Made by a program: the position numbers and the translations under genes. DNA of 64,000 nucleotides. Origin: Onchidella celtica. Its lineage: Eukaryota > Mollusca > Gastropoda > Systellommatophora > Onchidiidae. Positions within the stretch are counted from its first letter, which is position 1. Every line of letters starts with the position of its first letter. This document shows positions 24,389 to 34,432 of the stretch, piece after piece. A model generated the notes under the pieces. That model did no database searches, was not told where the DNA came from, and worked only from the letters and a program-made list of their open reading frames with translations. The DNA lies in the NCBI GenBank assembly GCA_963931925.1, contig OZ007582.1, positions 34,547,969 to 34,611,968 of the forward strand, given 5' to 3'.

Positions 24389-24831
24389 AAATATGTGTAG
24401 CCGCCCAACAAAATGAAGCACTTCGGACATTTTGGTGGTATGGAGATATTTGTACCACCATATAAGTTATTCAAAGTCCTTTTCTTTGGTAACAAAAATA
24501 TTGCTGTAATTTAAAGCAGAGAAGATAGAATTATGGCCCATCAAAGACAGGAAGCGACAGAACCAGTTTTGAGAAAAACGATTTTAAAGTTTCAGCTTTT
24601 TCCAGAAAATTATTTAAGGTGATTCAATTCAAAGTCAATTTTGAGGCACTTACCTTTCTCAAACAGGTTTATCATTTGGAAAAGGAATAGTAAACAGGTT
24701 CAACTTTTAAACAATACTAAAAACACAATATTAATAAAATTGACCCTTTAAATGCCTTTTAGCGATTTTCTCGAATCTCGAATCGGGTAATGCCGAAATG
24801 TGCCTAATTTTGTCGGGCGGCAACACAAATT
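24389..24831 (-). mobile_element. Inverted-repeat element, copy 1 (partner at 49145-49624)
   Basis: The left end ATATGTGTAGCCGCCCAACA followed by AAATGAAGCAC pairs with the reversed right end AATTTGTGTTGCCGCCCGAC followed by AAAATTAGGCAC. The interior matches 49145-49624 on the opposite strand, including AATATTGCTGTAATTTAAAG near 24509. No transposase is encoded. Confidence 0.75.
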
Positions 24832-24869
24832 TATTATCCAAGACATGCATCAAAATGTTCCACTCGCTG

Positions 24870-25300
24870 GTGACACACTGAGTCAAAATTGTTTTGTTTC
24901 AGTTTTAGTGTAAGGTGTGAATTGTGGAGTTAAACATGATGTAGCGCACTGGCGAGCCTGTCTTACCCCTTCGGGGGCGAGAAAACTGTCTTGCCTGTCT
25001 TAGCCATTCGGGGGCGAGAAAATGTCTTGCCTTTCTTAGACATTCGGGGGCGACAAAACTGTCTTGTCTGTCTTCCTCATTCGGGGGCGACAAAACTGTT
25101 TTGCCTGTCTTAGCCATTCGGGGGCGAGAAAATGTCGTCCCTGTCTTAGCCATTCGGCGGCGACAAAACTGTCTTTCCTGTCTTACTCATTCGGGGGCGA
25201 TAAAACTGTCTTGCCTGTCTTACCAATTCGGGGGCGACAAAAATGTCTTGAGTAAGCTAGCGGAAAAAGAGACCTCACGCACTGAGTTAAAACCGACGCG
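24870..25300. repeat. Dispersed CACTGAGTC-ended repeat with internal expansion
   Basis: Starts ACACTGAGTCAAAATTG, TTTCAGTTTTAGTGTAAGGT and ends GCGGAAAAAGAGACCTCACG CACTGAGTT. The related copies at 26452-26632 and 43424-43592 have the same ends. In this copy the middle is replaced by eight tandem units (24952-25253). Confidence 0.75.
24952..25253. repeat. 37-bp minisatellite, eight units
   Basis: Units of 36-37 bp such as CTTAGCCATTCGGGGGCGAG followed by AAAATGTCTTGCCTGT. Open frames occur on both strands because the units contain few stops; this is not evidence of coding. Confidence 0.95.
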
Positions 25301-26049
25301 AAACAGACTTGACAGCAGTACCTGCAGTCCATTCGATATAGCATTATCAGAATATTCTGGTGGTTTCGTTCTTCTCCAAGAAACGGTTATTCTGGCCAGT
25401 TTGCCATTCTAATACCAAATGGAGATTCTGACGACATGCCTTTATTTTCACGACCTACGACTTTTTATTTTTCGTTTTGTTTTGTTTGTTTTGTTTTGTT
25501 TCATTAAGGAGTAAATTATGGAAGTTTACATTAATTATGTTCTTTCACGTAAATCCTTACCCCGATTTTGGCCTTGACCATAAAAAAAAGTGTACAGGAA
25601 AACATCGCATCATATGACTTCTTACCTGTCATAAAAGCTGCTGAAACAAATGTGAGTGGACCTGGTAGTCGGGCTTAAGGTGACATTTTTATACCACTTT
25701 AAATAATTAATTTTAAAAAAAAACATTCTAAGACGATTTGAAGTAAAAATATTTTAAGCGAATGCAGAGAAATGGCTAATCTTTAAATGTCAATTTCCAT
25801 AGAAAAGTTCCACCCCCCCCCCCCTCTTTGGAAGGATTTTCTCAGGAATTTGCACTTTCACCCTAAGTTCGATTCCGCCAGATCCACTCGCAAATGCTGA
25901 TGGGACCAGAACCAGAAAATCTGACTAGTCGAAAGTCTCAGGCCAAATGAAATACAATAACAATCGGCCCGTAAAAACCATTTCGGTGTTTCTAATGCTA
26001 CAGGAATGCCGCATGAGTTAATGATAATTTCGCTTTTCGTTGGATTTGA
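25301..26049. other. No gene seen
   Basis: AT-rich, with a TTTTG run near 25470-25500 and a poly-C run near 25813. No coding signal. Confidence 0.45.
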
Positions 26050-26353
26050 GGTCTTTATTTTAGGAGGTTCGCTGCCCTTGGCATTTACACCTCACTTTAC
26101 TTGTTTTATTATTTCTTGTTCTGGCGGGGGGGGGGGGGGGGATGATATGTATAAATTTTAATCTATTAATTTCAATTTTGCCCGGGCAGCGGCCTTTCGG
26201 CCTGCTCTTTACGATTTCCAACTGCCAAGGTATCTTTAACGTGCGCAACGTGCACACGGGCCCTCCGAATTTTTTCGTCCTTATCCGAGAAGACTAGGTA
26301 CTCGATCCTACCCCCCAATAGGACCAGGGACTTGAAAATATGAGAAAAATCCA
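26050..26353 (-). mobile_element. SINE 3' portion, tail type B
   Basis: On the minus strand: TTTTCTCATATTTTCAAGTC, GGGGGTAGGATCGAGTACCT, the central region, GGCAAAATTGAAATTAATAG, a poly-C linker and tail type B. It shares diagnostic changes with 44486-44959 (CAAGTCCCTGGTCCTATTGG), so the two form one subfamily. The tRNA head is missing. Confidence 0.87.
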
Positions 26354-26451
26354 ATGTGAGTGGATTTCGCTTTTCGTCTGACAGCGGCAAATTTATGTAG
26401 GTAGTCATATCCGGAATCAGATTCACCTCAAGTTTGACATAAAGACAGATG

Positions 26452-26632
26452 GCGCACTGAGTAGTGTCTGTTTTCTCTCGGTTCTAGTGTGAAACGTGGA
26501 CTATGTTATGGTTAAACGGGGGCCGCGTGTATTTGTGAGACCGGAACAGATCTGCCTCCCAAGTTCGGGCGCGTCCAATCTGTCTTCGAGTCATCTGGTG
26601 GAATGATAGAACTTTGGCGCACTGAATTGCCA
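26452..26632. repeat. Dispersed CACTGAGTC-ended repeat, copy 2
   Basis: GCGCACTGAGTAGTGTCTG, CTCGGTTCTAGTGTGAAACG and, at the other end, TTCGGGCGCGTCCAATCTG and TTTGGCGCACTGAATTG. It carries a single version of the segment expanded at 24952-25253. Confidence 0.65.
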
Positions 26633-26635
26633 AAC

Positions 26636-26890
26636 ACTCACGACATTAGTTCTTGTTTGTTCTGGCTCCATTTTCTGATAAACTGGAGGCCTTTTAGTAT
26701 GTAGGAGAGGTTTAACGGATGCACACTTTGACAGGTTGAAAATTGTGCTGTGGTACTTATCAATCTGTTTCACATCTCCGATTTATACTAACTCCTTATC
26801 ATAATGCCGCAAATGCCTCTGTCGAACTTCTCAAGATTGTACAAAGAGCGGAGTTTGAACTAAAAATAACTAAGGTCGTGACTTGACTTT
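26636..26890 (+). repeat. Dispersed repeat, second uninterrupted copy
   Basis: GCTCCATTTTCTGATAAAC, CTTTTAGTATGTAGGAGAGG, ACACTTTGACAGGTTGAAAA and GTGGTACTTATCAATCTG. Same family and order as 20297-20530. Confidence 0.75.
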
Positions 26891-26939
26891 GTGGGTTACC
26901 AGCCGAATTAATGAGGTGCTGCAACAGCATCACCGTCGG

Positions 26940-27005
26940 GGATGGCCCAGGTAGTGCAAGCGTTTGCTCCCCGCGCGCGACGCGCCAAGCTCGAATCCCT
27001 CTCTT
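26940..27005 (+). mobile_element. tRNA-like sequence
   Basis: GATGGCCCAGGTAGTGCAAG and AGCTCGAATCCCTCTCTTAG have rough A-box and B-box spacing. The predicted arms do not pair well by eye, so a SINE head or relic is more likely than a tRNA gene. Confidence 0.3.
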
Positions 27006-27125
27006 AGTAAAAAAAACTCAGCTAAACTAAATTCACTAATACGAATCAAGCTGCCGAAAAAACCCCTTTTCATTTTCTGTTTGCCCGGGCGTAGACTGGG
27101 TTATTCTTCTTTTTAAAGTATAAAA

Positions 27126-27766
27126 TCCTGCTATAATGGAACTAGAGAATGAACACATGAACGCCTGAAGCTTCGTGTCTATGTGACCAAACATTATAAG
27201 ACTGTGTGTGCTGCTTCAATTTCTGGCCATAAATTACGTTGACACATCCATTTTGGACAAAATTCAGCCTTCAGAATTGTCCCGCAATTTTAACCCTCTA
27301 TTGCCCGACCATAACGTGCCTTTTCCAAGAATTTTTAAACCTCCTAATTCTACGCAAAAATGTCAAATGAATTTAAAAAGAAAGACAGGCAATGATAGTC
27401 TTGTAAAATGATGAATTGATATAATATATCAGAAATTGGCCTAAATGTAGAACACCGAGTAAGTTTTTTTCAAATGTGGTATCCTAGGCTCTAGAGGGTT
27501 AAAGCCGCAGCAAAGTGTCTCATTTTCGCTGAGTCAAATCAAAAAGTATGTGCGGCATTTCATTCTCCACCCGTCTTTACACATTGAGGGTAGAAAATCA
27601 GCCTTACCACGTCTGTGTATTCTGCAAATATTTTTTCGTGTAACAATAAGTTCCTTTAGACATTGCACCAAATCCAAGTGCCGTTATTAATGTGACTTAC
27701 ATCTAGATACATTATGGTTGAGCTTAGCGGGAAAAAAATTGGATTTATCTGGGTCGAGTCCGCTAG
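27126..27766 (+). mobile_element. Non-autonomous Helitron-like element, copy 1
   Basis: Begins A|TCCTGCTATAATGGAACTAG and ends GATTTATCTGGGTCGAGTCC GCTAG|T. Helitrons have no terminal inverted repeats, start TC, end CTRR and insert between A and T; all three are met. The body (TGACACATCCATTTTGGAC, TCTGTGTATTCTGCAAAT, CCGTTATTAATGTGACTTAC) aligns with 44978-45415 and 41020-41454. No Rep/helicase is encoded. Confidence 0.72.
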
Positions 27767-28394
27767 TGTAGACAAATGAACTTACCTTATTTTGTACGGG
27801 GGTCCTTTTTCTTGCAGTAAAAAGTTTGTTTAACTTGTATGTTGTTTTTCCTTCTTCTTCTTCAGAGAGCTCTTGTCACACCGGGGGTGTCGTCACAAAT
27901 TTTTTGCGCCACGGAGATGCAAATGAGGGGCACCGATTTTGCTGCAACAATGATCGATAATTAAATCTGTTTTCTAATTTTTTCCTGCTTAGAAAATGTT
28001 TATTTTACAAAGAAAAATTTCCCCCTTTTTAAAAACAAAATATATATTGTTTTGTGATTTTGTTTTTCAAATTTTCAAAATTCCTAGGAATTGAAAAATA
28101 CGTCTGTCCTTGATTCAGATACGAAACAAACTGTTTTCTCCGGTTCTGCCAATGATGACTCTGCTCGCTGTTGACACACCCCGCGCGCTCGCTCGTCGAA
28201 AGTGCCGGAATCCGAGCTTTGACGTCAGAGCTGGCTCATCAGGAAATGGCTATGAACAGACATGCGCAGTGAGGACGGGGAACTTAAATATCCATGATCC
28301 GAGCCTGATTACGTGGAGGAAGCGAGGTGAGAAATATACTGATGCTAGCAAAGTACTTGGCAAATGTGGAGGAGTAGACGAGAGTGAATGGGAC
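27767..28394. other. No gene identified; GC-richer island at 28130-28400
   Basis: The part from 28130 to 28400 has higher GC, with GACGTCAG and TGCGCAGTGAG, and a 103-residue open frame on the plus strand whose product resembles nothing I know. It could be regulatory or repeat-derived. Confidence 0.3.
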
Positions 28395-28749
28395 GGAGGG
28401 GCCACACTCACTGTGATTTAGAACCATACTGCACCATCTTTACTTAAATTGGGGGCGGGGAGGGGGGCACACCCCCATGAGTTGATAATCTATTTTTATT
28501 CAGTCATACTGAACTGTCTCGAGTTAAAGTTGGCGGGGGTGGGGGGAGTAGGAGGCGAGACACCCACGCGCTGGTCCTCTGTTTTGATCCACAATTATAG
28601 TGCACTATCTGTGTGTGTGTGGGGGGGGGGGTGGAGGGGGAGGAAGAGGCCACACCCATGTGTTGATCATCTATTTTGATTCAGAGCCATTTTGCACCAT
28701 CTCCGTTTGAGGTGTGTGTATGGAAGGGTTGAGGGGTGGGGGGAGGGGA

Positions 28750-28750
<1 letters not shown>
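28395..28750. repeat. About 95-bp tandem repeat with G-rich spacers
   Basis: Four imperfect units with GAGGCCACACCCATG-like sequence, TTGATCATCTATTTTGATTC, AGAGCCATACTGCACCATCT and a variable G-run. A (GA)n run follows at 28746-28782. Confidence 0.8.
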
Positions 28751-28780
<30 letters not shown>

Positions 28781-28848
28781 AGGGAGAAGCCAGTTTTTCA
28801 CGATAGCTACTTATATTTTTCTCCCTCCCAGTTTTTTAAACTCCATTT

Positions 28849-29198
28849 CGTCATGGTGCTGACCTTTTGGCCTAAGTAATTTTTTGCACTTCTGAGAAAA
28901 TCGCAAAAAAAAAAAACCCACTTATTTTATTCTTTTGCAATGCAGTCAGACTTTAGGCCAAATTGACTAGGTAAAAGTGGCTTTCATCCACGTTGGCTGA
29001 AACAACCTCAGAAGCAAAATGGCCTACGTCTATGAATGAGTTAGGCCATTACAGAAAGTTTTATTTTCAGGATAATGGCTTGGCACTTTTGAATGATTTT
29101 TACATTAACAGATCCAACTTGGATAGGGCAATGACGTAACAGGTACATTCTGTTTTCGCCTAAGTCTGACTTAGGCCAAAAAGGTTAGCACCATGACG
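28849..29198. mobile_element. Inverted-repeat element, CGTCATGG ends
   Basis: The left end CGTCATGGTGCTGACCTTTT then GGCCTAAGT and the reversed right end CGTCATGGTGCTAACCTTTT then TGGCCTAAGT match nearly perfectly for about 29 bp. The interior has no coding capacity and other family members are not in the window. Confidence 0.8.
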
Positions 29199-29502
29199 AT
29201 TTTGGATTGGTATTGCGTATTTCAGAAGCTTAGAAAAAAATAATAAATAAAAGGCAGTGTGTGCTTGGAAAACAGAGGTTTAAAAAGAAACCTGGTTGGG
29301 GATAAGAGCACATCTGGATGGGCAAATGGCTGACACAAGATGCTGAAACATACACTATGGAAAACTGGATAATCATGTTTTTAGGGGTTTGATGAGTAGT
29401 GATGATAAATCGTTTGTTATGGCCTTCTCACCCACCCCCTTCAGCCCCCAGCCCCTTTTCCATCTTGCTCCAGACAACCATACTCGGTTTAAGTTACTGG
29501 AA
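29199..29502. other. No gene seen
   Basis: Short AT-rich stretch between an inverted-repeat element and the CT tract; no signal. Confidence 0.5.
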
Positions 29503-29529
29503 ACTCTCTCTCTCTCTCTCTCTCTCTAA

Positions 29530-29599
<70 letters not shown>

Positions 29600-29683
29600 C
29601 TCTCTCTCTCTCTGCCTGTCTCTCTCTCTCTCTCTCTCTCTCTCCCCTTTCCCCTCTCTCTTTTTTGTCTCTGTCTCTCTCTT

Positions 29684-29726
<43 letters not shown>

Positions 29727-30095
29727 TGCTCTGCCCTTTTCCCCTCTCTCTTCTCTCTCCCCTTCTTTCTTCTCTTTCTCTCTCTCTCTTTCAGTGTGTA
29801 AGCTCGCCTCCTCCCTTTTCTTTCTTTCTTTCTTTCTGTTTTTCTCTCGCTGGTGTCTTTCTGTCTCTCTCTCTGTCTTTGTCTTTCTTTCTCTCTCTGT
29901 CTAGCTCTCTCCTCTCTTCCTCTCTCTCTGTCTTGCTCTCTCCCTCTCTCTCTCTCTCTTTCTGTTTACCTTTCTTTAAGTGTGTAGGTTTGTTTCTCTT
30001 GGCCCCTCTCTTTTGCCTATTTCTCTTTCTCTGTCCTTCTCTCTCTCTTTCTCACTGTCACGCTCTCTCCCCCCCTCTCTCTCCCTCTCTCTCTC
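29503..30095. repeat. 0.6-kb (CT)n-rich tract
   Basis: Long degenerate CT/TCTCTG repeat with interspersed CCCTTT blocks. A 268-residue Ser/Leu-rich open frame runs over it, but the composition is that of the dinucleotide repeat and is not evidence for a protein. Confidence 0.95.
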
Positions 30096-30335
30096 CAGCT
30101 GACCATTACCCATCTAACCTTCGTTTATTAATTTTTCAACCACCATCCATCCACCACACACAGTCTTGCCCTGATCGTCCATCTATCTCTCCGTCCCATG
30201 TTTGACGTATCCCATTGTAACAACACAAAAAACAGGTTCTTTCATTGACCAAGTCATCCATTTTTATCTGTTGGCACCAAGGCCTGGTGGCAATTTTTTA
30301 AGCCTCTGGGCTACAGATACTGAGACCCCCAGTAA

Positions 30336-31056
30336 TCTATAATAATAAAAGTGAAACCTTACGACAATTGCAGTGCGCCTTTCGCTACTCCTCCGTTAAT
30401 GCTGATTCGGTGGCCCTCAGATTTTATACAGCGCTTAGTATAGACTGTCGTCGTGTCCCCGGCACAGAAAATACCAAAAACATTAATAACTCGCAGGACG
30501 TTTGTATTAGTTTCTAGGTTGCGACACATTGGCGTTCGGTCTATTTTTTCGGCAAATTTATTAATGTAACCAAGATTGGTTCCGGTATAGACTGTATCAC
30601 ACTCACAAAACAACTTCCGGTTAGGACTGGTTTGAATGATGAGATTGAGTTCTAAGACTATGAAGTATGAAACTTTGTATGTGTATTCTCAATGTGCCTA
30701 GACCAGGAAAAAGAAAGGGTCTGGAATTGGGAGATTGACGCTGCCAAGAGTACAGGTTTGTGTTTTCAATATGCCTCGGAAAGTATTATAATATTTCTTT
30801 TCCACTAACACATGACGTTATCACTTCCTGCGATGTGCAAACAAACTAACCCGTGCGCAAATCGTAGCCATTTGACGGATGGTGGCGGGACGCGCAGGAC
30901 GTCAACGCGCAAAGGGAGAGCAGTAACACGTATCTAAAAACAAACAAACAAAAATAGAATAAAGCTAAAGGAACAGGCAAAATAAAGCTTGTCCATAATA
31001 ATCACCCAGAACTGAAACTAATAAATCGATTTATCCCGGGCAGGGCCGGGAACTAG
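30336..31056 (+). mobile_element. Non-autonomous Helitron-like element, second family
   Basis: Begins A|TCTATAATAATAAAAGTG, a 5' end widespread in animal Helitrons. It ends with the hairpin-forming CCCGGGCAGGGCCGGG (31035-31050) a few bases before CTAG|T (31053-31057). The insertion between A and T, the 3' hairpin and the CTRR end agree with the Helitron rule set. The element is 721 bp long, with no Rep/helicase domain, so it depends on another copy. Confidence 0.8.
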
Positions 31057-31124
31057 TAATTAATAAAAGCATGAATTTCAGATTTTTTCAGTCCGTTTAT
31101 TCAACTTTACCCTCTCTGGCATGA

Positions 31125-31658
31125 TTAACTCTTTGTGTGCCTGAAGTCATCAGCAACCAGGACCTGTGGCAGCGAACGAAACAACAGAAATTCTACAGAG
31201 ACGTTAGAGATGGATAGGTCACACGCTTCGGAGACCTGCATCCAGCACCACAAGGGAAGCCATCACATGGAACTCTCAAGGGAAAAGGAAAAGAGGCCGG
31301 CCGAAAAACACCTGGCGCAGGGACTTGGGGGCAGACACCAAGGAGATGGGTCGCACCTGGGGACAGCTGGAACGTCCGGCCCATGGAGAGCTCTTTTCTG
31401 CGGTTTATGTCCCAGGAGGGATCACAGGCAGAAGTAAATAAGTAAGTGCCCATCACCAATATATCGGTTCTACCGCTGGTCACCTTTGTGCCAATCACCG
31501 ATATATTGGTCCACAAAAAAAATGTTAGGCTATTTTGTTTCGGGAAGAAAGAAAGTCGACTTTCTATTGATAGATGTTGCTGTAGTTCCTTCATCTCTCC
31601 CACTATTTTCTTCATGTATCAGCAAACGTAGAAAAATTCATGGCGCACAAAGAGTTAA
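31125..31658. mobile_element. TTAA-flanked MITE (family 1, copy A), split by a LINE tail
   Basis: The ends are TTAACTCTTTGTGTGCC and, reversed, TTAACTCTTTGTGCGCC. Inside are CACCGATATATTGG and AAAGTCGACTTTCT, as in copies at 45665, 47917 and 54938. TTAA target sites and short inverted termini are hallmarks of piggyBac-type elements; the assignment rests on those features only. The left end is separated from the body by 31144-31441. Confidence 0.75.
31144..31441 (+). pseudogene. LINE (non-LTR retrotransposon) 3' fragment
   Basis: Conceptual translation gives LWQRTKQQKFYRDVRDG then, after a stop and lost codons, KGKRGRPKNTWRRDLGADTK, EMGRTWGQLER and a short tail. RGRPKNTWRRD, MGRTWGQLE and the preceding WQRTKQ are hallmarks of the C-terminal region after the reverse transcriptase in a common group of animal LINEs. 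The 3' end is AAGTAAATAAGTAA. GTGCC flanks both sides, a possible short target duplication. The fragment is 5'-truncated and defective. Confidence 0.8.
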
Positions 31659-32350
31659 TCTAAAAGAATGAAAAAGAATATTCATTTAAAATAGTAACAT
31701 GAAAACCCCATGAAAAGGAAATTGATAGATAGTCTCAAAACCTATTTACATTTATCTGTTAATATAAAACCATGATGAATAAAATATATAGCTCGTTTTA
31801 TTAATATTAAAACCTCAATTTCTTGGTATTATTATATATACCTACCAACACTTCCATAAAAATAATACTATTTGCTTTAAAAAGAACCACCTGCAGTAAC
31901 AATTAAAATAAGGTTTTGATATTTATAATTTCACTTCATTTATGGAGGCCCTCAGCTGATTCAACACAGATTTGACGGGCCAAAAAGTAGGGAAACAGAT
32001 TAGTTTGAGTCTGGCCTGTGCACGGGTTCTCGTATAACTATATACATAGTCCACGATTTACACTATAAACCGAGACAAAAAAAAAAAAAAGACTTGATCC
32101 GGTGTGCTACCAGCCTTATAGGACACTGGAGTTTATTTTTTTGGTCTGAAAATTAATGGAATCTGGCAATCCATTGGATTTTCAATTACAGAATAATTTT
32201 GAGCGTTTAGCTGCCCTGACATGTCTTTAAAATGCCTGAAATGGTGGTTCACAGAATTTAAAAAAAAAAAAATTATATTGGAAGATAAATCTGACACTGG
32301 AACCACAATACATTTAATGAGACTTCAGAAATGCCTGGACACGAGGTCAT
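31659..32350. other. No gene seen
   Basis: AT-rich sequence with no repeats shared elsewhere that I noticed. Confidence 0.45.
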
Positions 32351-32354
32351 CCTG

Positions 32355-32545
32355 TTCTAGTGATGAGATTATCAAACCGGAGGTATTTGGTTCTAGTGAA
32401 GAAATCCTTAAAGGGGAGGCATTTGGTTCTGGTGAAGAAATTCTCAAACGGGAGGCATTTAGTTCTAGTGAAGAAATTCTCAAAGGAGAGGCATTTGGTT
32501 CTAGTGCAGAAATTCTCATAGGGGAGCCATTTGGATTCCAGGAGA
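32355..32545. repeat. 36-bp minisatellite, about five units
   Basis: Units such as GGTTCTAGTGAAGAAATTCT followed by CAAAGGGGAGGCATTT. Because the unit is exactly 12 codons, both strands are open: plus-strand units read SSEEILKGEAFG. The plus-strand frame extends from 32221 to 32628 (135 residues). I do not recognise the product and treat it as a repeat. Confidence 0.85.
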
Positions 32546-33101
32546 GGAATTTCAAATCTAGGGAAGCAGTTTGGCCAGGGAATCTACTTGATTTAGTGGG
32601 AATAACAAGGGCCAGATCCAGAGTATGATGAATTGTAGTCATAATGCAATCTATACTTCAGATTGTTCCAAAAAAACAGAGTTAAAATGTAAAAAAAAAA
32701 CAAAAAAAACGTTTGTTGCAAAAGCCCTCGTTTAAAACTAAACAACAGAAAAGCAAGAAACTATACAATAAATCAGAAAAGAATAAGAAATGAACGGTAT
32801 TGTTTTTTCTTTTCCTTTTTTTTCTAACGAGGGGCTCTGCAACATGCCTCCTTTTCCCTCACATTTTAATTTCGTTCCAAATCCTGCTACGACCACTTCA
32901 TATTGGTCGTTGTTGCTAAAAAATATTCTGTTCAAAACAGCTGTAGTATTGTCTGGACTTGTTTTACAAAATACACAACATGTATGTGTTTCCCTGACAA
33001 AATAATATAATAATAATTTTATTTAACGTAATTTAAAATAATGTATTTATTAGAATTTGATTGGTGGCGTTATCGTTAGAAGGAAATGGACAGCTTTATA
33101 T
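32546..33101. other. No gene seen
   Basis: AT-rich with A-runs and a short AAT run near 33005; no coding signal. Confidence 0.45.
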
Positions 33102-33109
33102 GTGTAGAG

Positions 33110-33322
33110 CAGGGGTCACCAAACTACGGCCCGCGACGTCAGTTCATCCGGCCCGCCATGGTAGTTGATTTTGTTTGATAAAACCAGGGATATCTAGAGC
33201 TACGGTCTTTGCTCTAGAGTTTTTCTTCTGGCTTGCAAGTATTGAACAGATTGCTTATGCGGCCCGCGCTTGTGAGTCTGTCAGTTATCCGGCCCGCTGT
33301 GAAAAAAGTTTGGTGACCCCTG
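33110..33322. mobile_element. Non-autonomous hAT element
   Basis: Terminal inverted repeats CAGGGGTCACCAAACT and, reversed, CAGGGGTCACCAAACT are perfect for 16 bp. The interior holds CGGCCCGCG, TCCGGCCCGCC and their partners, as in the widespread GGCCCG-rich hAT MITEs. The flanks GTGTAGAG (33102-33109) and GTGTAGAC (33323-33330) are an 8-bp target duplication with one change, as expected for hAT transposase. Confidence 0.92.
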
Positions 33323-33480
33323 GTGTAGACCAAGCACCCATGCTGTGTAGGGTGACTATCTTTGTTATAGAAACATTATGATCTTAGAATTTAACATAAA
33401 AATGTTCACCACCCCTTCCCACAATCCTTTACAACATAGATATTTACTTTTGTATATCATCCTGTCTTCTTAATGCCAAT

Positions 33481-33666
33481 CCAGCCAGCAACCTTATGAA
33501 ATCTGACTCGTAGGATTTACGTCAAGCTTGCACATAGGAATGACATCGTTCCTACGTAGATCCGCTATTAACGACATCGTGCCAAACATCGGTTTAATGA
33601 AAGGCACTTATCCCTATGGTAATCTTAGGGAAATCTACGTCGAATTCATGTACGGTTGCTGGCTGG
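33481..33666. mobile_element. Palindromic MITE, CCAGCCAG family, copy 2
   Basis: Perfect 13-bp terminal inverted repeats CCAGCCAGCAACC, with imperfect pairing continuing inward. The interior (GACATCGTGCCAAACATCGG, AATCTACGTCGAATTC) matches 6382-6578 and 34919-35095. Confidence 0.85.
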
Positions 33667-34432
33667 GTCTTAGATCTCTAATTCATGAGTATAAAAATGC
33701 ATAAGGAGTAATACCCTACCCTGCAACCCCCCGTTTTTCCACCTCCCTATTTAACATTCTCTGCCCACTCTTGCAAAATATCGGCTTTCCAATTCCCTCT
33801 CTCCACGTTTCGTTGTCCTCCCCACGTGTGCTATTAACATTCATCACCATATCTCTGCCCCCCATTGATCTCTGCCGCCGGGATGTTTTGTACTGGGGGT
33901 AATAATATAATAACACCGGTCACCCTCTCCTTCTGTGGCCATCTTTATTCCAAATCCGGGGGGAATTTCTGCCATTACACCGGCCGGCTACCACGGAAAC
34001 AATAGGGACGCGAAGACACATGAAAGAGATCCAGTGACGGCACAAATTACTGCAAATTGCTGGCGATTGGGACCCAAATTTTCCCGTACAATGACTTTGG
34101 TTTGACAAATCTTTACTGTCAGATTACACGGGGAACTATCCCCTGGCCATCTTGTATCCTTCCGCGTTTCCTGTCGTTGACATGAAAACAAACCACATCA
34201 CGCCATGTTTAGGGAGATATGTTATCCCTACAATGACCGATTTATTACGTTTAATTTCGTCCATTGTTATTCGGTTTCTTTCCGGTTTGGCGTTTTTCCA
34301 GAGAAATCTTTAGACCCACAAAGTGCTCCACGGCGTGTCTCATACCAAATACTGTGACAGCACTAATGTAGAGCCGGGACTTCAGACAAAGTCAAGCCCT
34401 GGAAAACTTACACGCTGAGATTCGACAGTCTG
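33667..34432. other. Non-repetitive block, no gene identified
   Basis: Unusually complex sequence for this window, without simple repeats and with no relation to other parts of it. Homeodomain-like TAATT/TGACA-type words occur near 34045-34130, but open frames are short. It might be conserved non-coding sequence; nothing in the sequence alone proves that. Confidence 0.3.

Noticed and set aside
24905..25412. Possible CRISPR-like or coding array of 37-bp units
   Set aside because: The units are contiguous with no unique spacers, the context is eukaryotic, and the open frames on both strands follow from the repeat.
28110..28421. 103-residue plus-strand frame in a GC-richer island
   Set aside because: No recognisable product and no splice signals that extend it; could be promoter-like or repeat DNA, but nothing specific supports either.
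29399..30205. 268-residue open frame, the longest in the window
   Set aside because: It lies over a CT dinucleotide tract and consists of Ser/Leu runs; absence of stops is a composition effect.
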